From contig NZ_CP068771.1 in the NCBI RefSeq assembly GCF_018336935.1, positions 372,001 to 436,000 of the forward strand: a DNA stretch of 64,000 nt. The letters run 5' to 3'. This document shows, one piece after another, positions 1 through 6,667 of this stretch. The DNA comes from Serratia plymuthica. GTDB lineage: Bacteria > Pseudomonadota > Gammaproteobacteria > Enterobacterales > Enterobacteriaceae. The notes below the pieces were generated by a model. The model saw nothing but the letters and a program-made list of their open reading frames with translations, did not search any database and was not told the origin of the DNA. Position 1 is the first letter of the stretch; each line of letters begins with the position of its first letter. The position numbers and the translations under genes are program-made.

Positions 1-230
1 GTTTTGCTCAGGAGTCGATAGCGACCTTAATCCTCTCCGGCAAGTATGTCGGCTTTCTTCCCGACCACTATGCGGCGTTTTTCGTCGCGCAGAACATGAT
101 GCGGGCAATCAAACCGGAGCTGTTCCGCTACCACTGCGAATATTCCTGCGTGGTACGGCGTTCACCCAGCCCGCAACGGGTGGTGAAGGTATTCCACGAG
201 TGCCTGCTGGCGGCGCATGAGGCGGGGTGA
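1..230 (+). CDS. LysR-family regulator, C-terminal end (partial)
   Basis: An open frame enters from the left edge (first full codon at 3) and stops with TGA at 228-230, giving 76 residues. The text, with 'SGKYVGFLPDHYA' and later 'CVVRRSPSPQRVVKVFHE', reads like the last part of a LysR substrate-binding domain: the 'G.G..G.LP.H.A' strand-turn, then the final helix. The DNA-binding half lies outside the window, so target and effector cannot be told. It is followed on the opposite strand by a tiny membrane protein and an alcohol dehydrogenase, so it need not control them. The family call rests on a short fragment. Confidence 0.6.
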   Translation, partial: FAQESIATLILSGKYVGFLPDHYAAFFVAQNMMRAIKPELFRYHCEYSCVVRRSPSPQRVVKVFHECLLAAHEAG

Positions 231-274
231 ACGCTTATTCCCGGCCTTCGGCGCCGCGTGTTTCTGAAGGCGGT

Positions 275-373
275 TTACTGGTCGTCTTCCTTTTTCTTGC
301 CAAAAATCTTTAGCAGCACGCCTACCAGAATGCCAATGGCGATGCCGGTAAAAATCCAGCTGATGATACCCAT
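275..373 (-). CDS. 32-residue single-span membrane protein
   Basis: The reverse strand encodes MGIISWIFTGIAIGILVGVL followed by LKIFGKKKEDDQ: one glycine-spaced hydrophobic span (about residues 3-23) and a lysine-rich, then acidic tail. A good ribosome site (GGGAG, about 6 bases upstream of the ATG at 373) supports translation. The N-terminal MGIISW.. pattern recalls the YeaQ/YmgE transglycosylase-associated small membrane family, but this protein is much shorter and I do not claim membership. It stands alone between the LysR end and the alcohol dehydrogenase. Function unknown. Confidence 0.55.
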   Translation of the reverse strand: MGIISWIFTGIAIGILVGVLLKIFGKKKEDDQ

Positions 374-411
374 GTTCGATCTCCCGCTATTGCTTTGATC
401 TCATTATATTA

Positions 412-1539
412 TCATTCGACGCGGAATGCGCCTTCGATCATCTGTTGCCGTTGCGCGGCGGTATAGTCGATCAACGAGTTTTTGCTGTTGGATTTCTCCA
501 GCGTCACCGCCAGTTCGCCGCTGGAAATCGGCAGGTCATCCTGCCAGAACGGCGCGATGGCGTTGCGGGTAATAAACTCGATCAGATAGCGTTCCGGGCT
601 GTCTTGCTGTTCGGGAAACAGCCGTGCGGCCAGATCGCTCATCAGCGCGCGCTGTTGCGGCTGCTCGCTTTGCGCCAGCAGTTCGAGGAAGGGCAACAGC
701 AGGCGGCCGCAGACCTGGCCGTGGTGGTAATCGTGCAGCGCGCCAATTTCGCCGGCAATGCCGTGGATCACCCCCAGCCCGGCGGCGCTCAGCGTCAGCC
801 CGCCAAGGTACGAGGCCTGCATGATGGCTTCACGGGCGCGATCGCTGCGGTTGAGCGACGGCCAGGCGTCCAGGAAATGGCGGATGCCGGCCAGCGACAT
901 CTCGCGCGTCATGGCGCTGGCGGTTTTGGACAAATAGGCTTCGAACAGGTGGGTAAAAGCGTCGATGGCGCAGTAAGCCAGCACCTTGTCCGGCGCGCCC
1001 TGCAGCAGCTGCGGATCCAGGATGGCGGTATGCGGCACGAAGTTGTTATGGCGCAGCGAGGCTTTCACCTTGCTGAGCCGGGTGTCGGTGATCACCGCAT
1101 TCTGGGTCACTTCACTGCCGGTGCCGGCAGTGGTCGGGATGGCGATCAGCGGCAGGGTGGCGCCGCTGATTTTGCTATCGCCGATCTTTTCCATATAGCG
1201 CAGCGTCGGCAGCGGGTGTTCCACCAAGGCAGCAAACGCCTTGGCGGCATCCAGCACGCTGCCGCCGCCAATGGCCACCACGCGCAATGCCTTGCCGCGC
1301 CAGCGTGCGACCCAGGCGTCGATCTCCTGCGGCGAGGCTTCGTGGCTGACGATCTCGGTGCCGATCAGCAGCGGCGTCAGGGCATCGGCCAACGAGGCAT
1401 ACACCGCGCCATTGAGGAACGAGCGGCAGCTGAACAGCAATGTCGGCTGGGGATCGGCGGCCAGTAGTGGGATCAGTTGGCTAATACTGCCGTGGCCGAA
1501 CCAGGTATGTCGGTTGGCGATCGTCAGGCTGGTGGTCAT
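412..1539 (-). CDS. Iron-containing alcohol dehydrogenase
   Basis: A 375-residue enzyme of the group III (iron-dependent) alcohol dehydrogenase family, which interconverts alcohols and aldehydes or ketones with NAD(P). Visible signatures are the nucleotide loop GGGSVLDAAK (about 91-100), IPTTAGTGSE (about 133-142), the metal-site helix AIDAFTHLFEAY, and GVIHGIAGEIGALHDYHHG, which supply the Asp and three His ligands. The start at 1539 (MTTSLT..) is preferred because it has GGAGAG just upstream; a longer frame to 1596 exists but lacks this. The gene is divergent from the LuxR gene at 1816, and a perfect TTAAT-type palindrome (1623-1636) lies in the shared promoter region. Substrate unknown; propanediol, lactaldehyde or aromatic aldehyde and alcohol substrates all occur in this family. 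Confidence 0.85.
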   Translation of the reverse strand: MTTSLTIANRHTWFGHGSISQLIPLLAADPQPTLLFSCRSFLNGAVYASLADALTPLLIGTEIVSHEASPQEIDAWVARWRGKALRVVAIGGGSVLDAAKAFAALVEHPLPTLRYMEKIGDSKISGATLPLIAIPTTAGTGSEVTQNAVITDTRLSKVKASLRHNNFVPHTAILDPQLLQGAPDKVLAYCAIDAFTHLFEAYLSKTASAMTREMSLAGIRHFLDAWPSLNRSDRAREAIMQASYLGGLTLSAAGLGVIHGIAGEIGALHDYHHGQVCGRLLLPFLELLAQSEQPQQRALMSDLAARLFPEQQDSPERYLIEFITRNAIAPFWQDDLPISSGELAVTLEKSNSKNSLIDYTAAQRQQMIEGAFRVE

Positions 1540-1622
1540 GTTCTCTCCTTGGCGCGGTAAAATCACAGCATAAGCCAGCATCGGCGGGTGAACCACTGCT
1601 TTTCACTGCCGGAAACCCATTC

Positions 1623-1636
1623 GTTAATATATTAAC
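1623..1636. promoter_or_regulatory. HpaR-like operator palindrome
   Basis: GTTAATATATTAAC is a perfect 14-bp palindrome. Its core TTAATATATTAA is identical to the 12-bp core at 12401-12412 in the hpaG promoter. It sits 84 bp upstream of the alcohol dehydrogenase start. Binding by HpaR is inferred from this identity only. Confidence 0.45.
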
Positions 1637-1782
1637 CGGGTCCGTACGCGACGGGGCGCCATAATCTGGCGAAGCTGTGATTTGTTTAGCATGTGAGCAA
1701 GCGAAACCTTGCATTTGGCGCCGTTGAGTGCATTTTATAACAAGTGGGCCATGACACCGCCGGTTTTATCCGGAACAAGGTG

Positions 1783-1803
1783 ATTGTTAATTTATTAATG
1801 ATG
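1783..1803. promoter_or_regulatory. HpaR-like site overlapping LuxR gene start region
   Basis: ATTGTTAATTTATTAATG plus the next three bases matches 17 of 21 positions of the hpaG-promoter site at 12397-12417. It lies immediately before the preferred LuxR start at 1816, over two in-frame upstream ATGs (1798, 1801). A repressor bound here would block transcription or early elongation. Inference from sequence similarity. Confidence 0.4.
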
Positions 1804-1815
1804 GCGAGGGCGGAG

Positions 1816-2574
1816 ATGAATATTCAGGTCGAACGGTTATCGACGGTGATTGACGCGGTAGCGACCCCCAGGTTTTATCCCAACCTGTTGGCCTGGATGG
1901 AAGCTTTCTTCGCCTTCGACAACGCCATTGTTTATGCCTTCGAACGCGGCCGTGCGCCGCGTTGCCTGCTCAAAACCGAGCGAGAAAACAGCGATGCGGT
2001 CAACCAAATCTACCAGCAGGGCGCTTACCTGCAGGATCCGTTTTATCAGGTGCTGAACGGCGGCGGCAGCGGCGAGGTGTTTTCGCTGCGCCAGTTGGCG
2101 CCGTGCGGTTTCTATCACACTGACTATTACCGTAATTTCTACCGTAAAACCGGCTGGCACGACGAGGCCGGCGTGCTGCTGCCATTGACGCCGGAACGCG
2201 GATTAGGGGTGTTTTTCGGTTCGGCGCGCCAGGCGGTGGGGGTACGTTATCCGCAACTGGCTGAGCTGAAGAGTGCGTTGACGCTGCTCAAAAGCATCGC
2301 GCGCCTGCATGGCGAAGTGGTGGCGGCGCCGGCCGATGTTGCTACGGTGAACGACGACGGCGCGCAGGCGCGTTATCTGTTGACGCCACGTGAGCGCGAG
2401 ATTGTCGATCTGATCCTCGCCGGCTGCGGTTCGCAGCAAATCGCCGATCGGCTGTTCATCAGTCTGGGAACGGTGAAAAACCACCGCAAGAACATCTACG
2501 GCAAGCTGGCGATTGGTTCGCAGGCCGAGCTGTTCAATCTGCTGTTGGCCACCCCGCTGCGCCGCAGCGCCTGA
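1816..2574 (+). CDS. LuxR-family transcriptional regulator
   Basis: A 252-residue regulator with a C-terminal LuxR/GerE helix-turn-helix: LTPREREIVDLILAG, then QQIADRLFISLGTVKNHRKN, covering roughly the last 60 residues. The N-terminal about 170 residues look like the sensor part of small-molecule-responsive LuxR proteins, with no receiver aspartate pattern. The start is uncertain. GTG at 1744 and ATGs at 1798 and 1801 are in frame, but the ATG at 1816 has GAGGG five bases upstream and avoids coding through the operator-like sequence at 1783-1803. It is divergent from the iron-type dehydrogenase and upstream of the PuuB-like oxidase, so it probably controls one or both. Ligand unknown. Confidence 0.85.
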   Translation: MNIQVERLSTVIDAVATPRFYPNLLAWMEAFFAFDNAIVYAFERGRAPRCLLKTERENSDAVNQIYQQGAYLQDPFYQVLNGGGSGEVFSLRQLAPCGFYHTDYYRNFYRKTGWHDEAGVLLPLTPERGLGVFFGSARQAVGVRYPQLAELKSALTLLKSIARLHGEVVAAPADVATVNDDGAQARYLLTPREREIVDLILAGCGSQQIADRLFISLGTVKNHRKNIYGKLAIGSQAELFNLLLATPLRRSA

Positions 2575-2588
2575 GTGCATCGATCTAT

Positions 2589-2709
2589 CCCCTATAGCTT
2601 TCGAACTACAGCCAGGCGGCAAGGACGAGAGTCCCCAGGAGCTTACTTAGGTAAGTGACTGGGGTGAATGTCAGCAGCCAACAACGCTGTAGTTTGAAAG
2701 ATGAAGGGG
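2589..2709. repeat. ERIC element, about 121 bp
   Basis: The central core CCCCAGGAGCTTACTTAG followed by GTAAGTGACTGGGG is the conserved palindrome of enterobacterial repetitive intergenic consensus elements. The outer arms, CCCCTATAGCTTTCGAACTA and its near-complement ending at 2709, form an imperfect terminal inverted repeat. It lies between the LuxR stop and the promoter of the PuuB-like gene. ERICs are non-coding, mobilised in trans by an unknown route, and can fold in RNA. Confidence 0.9.
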
Positions 2710-2713
2710 AAAA

Positions 2714-2731
2714 ATGTCCCTAAAGGGACAT
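2714..2731. promoter_or_regulatory. 18-bp palindrome upstream of PuuB-like gene
   Basis: ATGTCCCTAAAGGGACAT has perfect 8-base arms around AA. It lies 65 bp upstream of the GTG start of the FAD oxidase, directly after an ERIC. The position and symmetry suit an activator or repressor operator, plausibly for one of the two LuxR-type regulators nearby. It resembles the palindromes at 6428 and 6551 only loosely (GTCC / GGAC). Confidence 0.4.
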
Positions 2732-2795
2732 GGCGACGTCGCGCCCACCTCCCGATAATCCGCTGTTATGGCATAGGGTCTTCGGGAGTGCGGCA

Positions 2796-4097
2796 GTGAA
2801 CAATAATATCGAATCGTTAACCTACTACGCGGCAACCAAAAAGTACGATTTGCGCTTCCCGACGCTGGAAGACGATCTGGACGTTGACGTGGTGATCATC
2901 GGCGGCGGTTTCTCCGGTATCAACACCGCGCTGGAGCTGGCGGAGCGGGGCATCACCAACATCGCCATTCTGGAGGGGCGCCATCTGGGCTACGGCGGCA
3001 CCGGGCGCAACGGCGGGCAGGTGATGGCCGGCATCGGTCACGATCTGGAGAAAATCAAACGTCACGTCGGCCCATCCGGGCTGGAAACCCTGTTCAAAAT
3101 CAGCAACCTCGGCGCCGGCATTATCCGTGAGCGCATCAAGAAATACGCTATCGACGCCGATTTCCGCTTTGGCTACGGCTACCTTGGCAGCAATGCGCGC
3201 CAGGAGAAAACCCTGCGCAGCTGGCTGAAAGAGTTCCAGGCGGTATCGCCGAATGAAGAGATCGAACTTTATACCGGTGCGGAGGTGAAGCAGGTGGTGG
3301 GATCTGACGCCTACACCTGCGCATTGAAACACATGGGCGGCGGGCACGTGCATTCGCTCAACCTGCTGTTGGGCGAGGCCAAGGCATTGAGCGGCTACGG
3401 CGTGAAAATCTTCGAAAACAGCAGCGTGCTTGACGTCGAGTACGGTTCGCGCATTAAGGTTCGCACCGCCATGGGCTCGGTGCGCGCCAACAAGATGCTG
3501 TGGGCATGCAACGGCTTTCTCAACGGCATGGAGCCGTTCATCCATAACAAAACCATCAATACCTACGCTTTCCAGTTGGCGACCGAACCGCTGCCCGAAG
3601 AGCTGATCCGGCTTATCAGCCCGATCCGCGGCGCCTACAGCGACATTCGCCCGGTGATCGATTACTACCGTGTCACCAATGAAAACCGCCTGCTGTTCGG
3701 CAGCGCCACCCGGTTGATCGAATACATCCCGGCGGATCTCAAAGCCTGGAACCGCAATCTGATGCTGAAAGTGTTCCCGTACCTGCATGACGTGAAGATC
3801 GATCTGGCCTGGGGTGGGCCGCTGTGTTGCAGCGCTAACCTGTTCCCGCAGATCGGCACCTTGCCGCAGCACGACAACGTGTTCTACGTACAGGGCTATT
3901 CCGGCTTTGGCGTGACGCCAAGCCATATCGTTTGCAAGGTGCTGGCGGAGGGCATGAGCGAAGGATCCGATCGTTACGATCTGATGAGTTCGATCCCGCA
4001 CGTCAACATCTTCGGCAAAGATCGGCTACGCCGGGTGATGACCACTGCCGGCAAGGTTTGGCACCAGACATCCGGCTACTGGAAAGGCCGTCGTTAA
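2796..4097 (+). CDS. FAD-dependent amine oxidoreductase, PuuB-like
   Basis: A 433-residue DAO-fold flavoenzyme. The Rossmann motif VVIIGGGFSGINTALELAER lies at about 30-50, followed by GYGGTGRNGGQVMAG (about 70-84), the region that contacts FAD in this family, and the C-terminal YVQGYSGFGVTPSH, which closes the FAD site. The whole-length pattern, including IIRERIKKYAIDADFR and GGHVHSLNLLLGEA, matches gamma-glutamylputrescine oxidase (PuuB), which oxidises a blocked amine to an aldehyde with release of ammonia and peroxide. I chose the GTG at 2796 because GGGAG sits about 7 bases upstream and it gives the family's length; the frame is open back to 2730. No puuA, C or D partner is nearby, so the substrate is probably another amine. 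It is followed 21 bp later by a cupin gene. Confidence 0.85.
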   Translation: MNNNIESLTYYAATKKYDLRFPTLEDDLDVDVVIIGGGFSGINTALELAERGITNIAILEGRHLGYGGTGRNGGQVMAGIGHDLEKIKRHVGPSGLETLFKISNLGAGIIRERIKKYAIDADFRFGYGYLGSNARQEKTLRSWLKEFQAVSPNEEIELYTGAEVKQVVGSDAYTCALKHMGGGHVHSLNLLLGEAKALSGYGVKIFENSSVLDVEYGSRIKVRTAMGSVRANKMLWACNGFLNGMEPFIHNKTINTYAFQLATEPLPEELIRLISPIRGAYSDIRPVIDYYRVTNENRLLFGSATRLIEYIPADLKAWNRNLMLKVFPYLHDVKIDLAWGGPLCCSANLFPQIGTLPQHDNVFYVQGYSGFGVTPSHIVCKVLAEGMSEGSDRYDLMSSIPHVNIFGKDRLRRVMTTAGKVWHQTSGYWKGRR

Positions 4098-4118
4098 TTC
4101 TTATCAGAGGAGAAAGAC

Positions 4119-4484
4119 ATGAAACCATTATTGCTTAAGCAGCCGCTGCCTGAACTGCTGGAGATTGGCAGCGTCAGCAACCTGGGCGCCAGAGTGATCG
4201 CCGGTTCACCGAACGTCGGGGTCGCGACTATTTTCGGTGAGCCGACCGACAACCTGAACTGCGGCGTTTTCAGCTGTACGCGCGGCACCTTTGTGATGGA
4301 GTATCCGTTTGCCGAACACGCCACGGTGTGGGAAGGCACCGCGACGCTGACCGATGAGAGCACCGGGCAGTCCGTGCAGTATCAGGCAGGGGATTCGTGG
4401 TTTGTCGAGAAGGGCACGCCGGTGCGGTGGGAAATCACCTCAGATCGTTTTGTAAAACACTATCTCGCCATCGTCGAAGGCTGA
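4119..4484 (+). CDS. Small cupin-domain protein
   Basis: A 121-residue single-domain cupin of the EutQ/DUF861-like kind: FVMEYPFAEHATVWEGTATL, then QYQAGDSWFVEKGTPVRWEI, the two cupin strand motifs. There is no HxH metal pair in the first motif, so it may bind a ligand or be a simple fold partner. It follows the PuuB-like oxidase by 21 bp with RBS AGAGGAG, so the two are very likely co-transcribed. A role in handling the oxidase product is possible but unproven. Confidence 0.8.
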   Translation: MKPLLLKQPLPELLEIGSVSNLGARVIAGSPNVGVATIFGEPTDNLNCGVFSCTRGTFVMEYPFAEHATVWEGTATLTDESTGQSVQYQAGDSWFVEKGTPVRWEITSDRFVKHYLAIVEG

Positions 4485-4496
4485 TCTCCGCGTTAT

Positions 4497-4518
4497 CCCC
4501 TCTCCGCAGGGAGAGGGG
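4497..4518. terminator. Bidirectional hairpin between convergent genes
   Basis: CCCCTCTCC, loop GCAG, GGAGAGGGG: a perfect 9-bp stem placed between the cupin stop (4484) and the hydrolase stop (4526). There is no long T run on either side, so it may be a weak or Rho-assisted terminator. Confidence 0.6.
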
Positions 4519-4525
4519 AAATCCG

Positions 4526-5332
4526 CTATCCCAGCACCCGCTCAATAAAATCGGTGACCCGCTTCAATATCTGATCTTTGTTGGTCTCGTTAAAACTCTC
4601 ATGCCGCCCGCCGGGGTTGATCATGGCGTCGAAATCGCTGCCCTTCAGCCGATTGATGGCGGTCTGCGATTCGGCCATCAGCACCAGCCGATCGTCATCG
4701 CCGTGTATCCACAGCGTAGGCAGCGCGCCGAAACCCGGCCCTGCGTTGATTTTTGCCAGGATCTGCTGCATGGCGCGCAGCGTCGGTCGTTTGAATGGCC
4801 CGTGCCACACCAAGGGATCGGCCTGATAGGCTTCGCCAACGGCCGGATCGCGCGACAGAGTGGCGGTATCCAGCGGTTCGTTCGGAATAGCGGGCAGATC
4901 AAGCAAGTCGGAGATCTGGGTTCTTTCGCCGAGCAACGGACCGGACAGCACCAGCGCACGCACACCATCGCCATGACGTTGAACGTAACGGGTGGCGATC
5001 ATGCCGCCCATCGAATGGCCGATGACCACCAGCGGTACGTCTGGGTGCAGCTGCTGAAAATGCACCACTACGCGGTGAACGTCGTCGACTACCGCATCAT
5101 AATCCTCAATCAAGACGCGCTCGCCTTGCGACAGCCCGTGGCCGAGATGGTCGGGGCCGAACACGCGTGCGCCCTGTGCCTCCAGCGTACGTGCCACGTA
5201 CTGATAACGGCCGAGATGCTCGCCGTAACCGTGTACCAGCAGCGCCAGAAAGCGCGGCCGATCGTGGCGCCAGTCATGTACCGCAATGTCGCCCTGGTCA
5301 CCTTTGATAAAGCTAATCTTTTGTTCAGACAT
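4526..5332 (-). CDS. Alpha/beta hydrolase, monoacylglycerol-lipase-like
   Basis: A 268-residue serine hydrolase. It has the lipase-type oxyanion segment VHGYGEHLGRY (about 33-43), nucleophile elbow GHSMGG (Ser107), acid segment WIHGDDDRLV and the histidine in GRHESFNE near residue 244. The HGxGEHxxRY motif is typical of the Hydrolase_4 (monoglyceride lipase / lysophospholipase) group. No signal peptide is evident, so it is probably cytoplasmic. It is transcribed convergently to the cupin gene and in the same direction as the LuxR gene at 5482-6129. The real ester substrate is unknown; its place in this catabolic region may be accidental. Confidence 0.85.
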   Translation of the reverse strand: MSEQKISFIKGDQGDIAVHDWRHDRPRFLALLVHGYGEHLGRYQYVARTLEAQGARVFGPDHLGHGLSQGERVLIEDYDAVVDDVHRVVVHFQQLHPDVPLVVIGHSMGGMIATRYVQRHGDGVRALVLSGPLLGERTQISDLLDLPAIPNEPLDTATLSRDPAVGEAYQADPLVWHGPFKRPTLRAMQQILAKINAGPGFGALPTLWIHGDDDRLVLMAESQTAINRLKGSDFDAMINPGGRHESFNETNKDQILKRVTDFIERVLG

Positions 5333-5481
5333 CGTATTTTCTCATCGGTAGGATAACGGAAACCTTATTCAGCGTAGCGGCAAAGCGGGAAGGTGCAGGG
5401 GCGCAACGTGCGGTGCCGCAGAGGGAGCTTAGAGTTCGGGGCGCCACGTCCGTGAAGCCATAAGCAATCGCTATGGGTTAA

Positions 5482-6129
5482 TTAACCCCGGGCAATAAAG
5501 CTGCTGGCCACCAATTCGGTGCGGTTCACTACCTCGGTTTTGGCAAAGATATTGCGCATATGGGTTTTCACCGTCGAAAGTGAAATGCCCAGTTTCAGAG
5601 CGATGCGTTTATTGCTGGCCCCCTCGCGCACCATATTGACGATCTCCTGCTCCTTGGCGGTCAGCAACTGGGTTTCGCCACCGGGCAGCAGATCGCGCGT
5701 CGCCAGTTCTATCAGCGGCAGTACCGCCCGCAGGCGGCCGCGCTCCACTTCGGTAAACGGCGTATCGCGGATCAAAGACACCCCGGCGATGATGCGTTTA
5801 CGCTGGCGGATAAAAATCTCCGTCATATCGCGCATGTCATTCGGCAGCATAAAGTCATGATAATAGTGGCGGTTATTGGCGATCGCCGCCGGGCTCATGC
5901 CGACCATGCTGATATCCTGCTGGTGGAAATTGGCGGGTTTGAGCGGATCAATCTGCTGAAAATGGGTCAAATATTGCTGATGCGTTTTATCGGAAATGCC
6001 GTGCAGAATATAGTGGTCGGGCCGCAGATCTTGATTGACCAGGTAAAACACCCCGGCGGATACCGGGATCAAATGCGCAATGGTGGTCAGACAGCTGCTG
6101 ATAAAGGCATCGGATGATGTGCTGTGCAT
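5482..6129 (-). CDS. LuxR-family regulator, possibly MoaR-like
   Basis: A 215-residue protein with C-terminal LuxR-type helix-turn-helix: LTAKEQEIVNMVREGASNKR, then IALKLGISLSTVKTHMRNIF. The N-terminal 145 residues contain FYLVNQDLRPDHYILHG and a DPLKPANF segment, seen in small PAS/GAF-like LuxR proteins. It is divergent from the APC permease / SDR / MoaF operon. In Klebsiella a LuxR-type protein (MoaR) activates monoamine genes, and MoaF is the namesake of the protein encoded at 9509, so a MoaR-like role is a reasonable inference. Palindromes at 6173, 6428 and 6551 in the divergent promoter region are candidate binding sites. Confidence 0.8.
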   Translation of the reverse strand: MHSTSSDAFISSCLTTIAHLIPVSAGVFYLVNQDLRPDHYILHGISDKTHQQYLTHFQQIDPLKPANFHQQDISMVGMSPAAIANNRHYYHDFMLPNDMRDMTEIFIRQRKRIIAGVSLIRDTPFTEVERGRLRAVLPLIELATRDLLPGGETQLLTAKEQEIVNMVREGASNKRIALKLGISLSTVKTHMRNIFAKTEVVNRTELVASSFIARG

Positions 6130-6172
6130 GATTCATTTCCCTCCTTACCTGCCCTGCGATCTGGAGAATGCG

Positions 6173-6191
6173 TCGTTCACTATATGAACGA
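6173..6191. promoter_or_regulatory. Palindrome upstream of LuxR gene
   Basis: TCGTTCACTATATGAACGA has perfect 7-base arms around CTATA, placed 44 bp upstream of the LuxR start. Its half-site TCGTTC / GAACGA is the same as in the palindrome at 6428-6443, with a spacer of 7 instead of 4. Possible autoregulatory site. Confidence 0.4.
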
Positions 6192-6325
6192 TGTCAGCAT
6201 AATTGTCGCAATTCCGTAACACAATAAGAACATATTAACAACGTGAGCCTGATTGCAATAAAATACATAAATAACAAGGCGACGACTCAGGGTTGGCAGG
6301 AGGGTTGGCGGCCTTGCGTCAATAT

Positions 6326-6346
6326 TTTGTTCATATGTTAATGAAT
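6326..6346. promoter_or_regulatory. HpaR-like site in divergent promoter region
   Basis: The stretch containing GTTCATATGTTAATGAAT matches 17 of 21 positions of the hpaG-promoter site (12397-12417), including the right half TTAATGAAT exactly. It lies in the 538-bp gap between the LuxR gene and the APC/MoaF operon. HpaR binding is inferred. Confidence 0.4.
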
Positions 6347-6427
6347 GGGGCGCATCCTTCCCGCTGAATTTAAAGTGATTTCCCCCTGCCGCCGGTTAGC
6401 GCCCCCTTTCCGCCGGCAACCGGAGGC

Positions 6428-6443
6428 TCGTTCCTGAGAACGA
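6428..6443. promoter_or_regulatory. TCGTTC palindrome, copy 1, ahead of permease operon
   Basis: TCGTTCCTGAGAACGA has perfect 6-base arms around CTGA. A related palindrome follows 123 bp downstream (6551), and both are flanked by similar bases (CTCGT...CGATRG). A 7-bp stem (CGGCGAG at 6485, CTCGCCG at 6508) lies between them. This is a probable activator site or leader structure of the permease operon. Confidence 0.4.
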
Positions 6444-6550
6444 TGGACAGACGTATGTTCTCCGCATCCTCTCGAAAACCCCCTCGGCGAGACTCAAACC
6501 ATAACGGCTCGCCGGGCTAAAAGGTAAGACGAAAAAGCTATGGTGCGGCC

Positions 6551-6566
6551 TCGTCCTTAAGGACGA
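6551..6566. promoter_or_regulatory. TCGTCC palindrome, copy 2, ahead of permease operon
   Basis: TCGTCCTTAAGGACGA is a perfect 16-bp palindrome 102 bp upstream of the permease start. Together with copy 1 it suggests the consensus TCGTYCYTRAGRACGA. It could be an operator, or a hairpin in the 5' leader if transcription starts upstream. Confidence 0.45.
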
Positions 6567-6667
6567 TAGCCAGTATTTTCCTTTCCTCTCTATAGTGAGA
6601 TCACCGCTACCGGCGGCATAAACCTGCACAAACCACACCAGGGCAAAAACTATAAGAGGAACTACCC

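Noticed and set aside
2589..2709. ERIC at 2589 as the terminator of the LuxR gene
   Set aside because: No T run follows any of its stems; it may affect RNA but is not an intrinsic terminator.
6396..6638. Open frame of 80 residues on the minus strand in the LuxR-permease gap
   Set aside because: No ribosome site, no recognisable protein, and it runs through the two palindromes, which look regulatory.
6420..6660. Riboswitch in the leader of the permease operon
   Set aside because: Hairpins are present but I could match no known riboswitch core (guanidine, lysine, TPP and others); kept only as palindromes.
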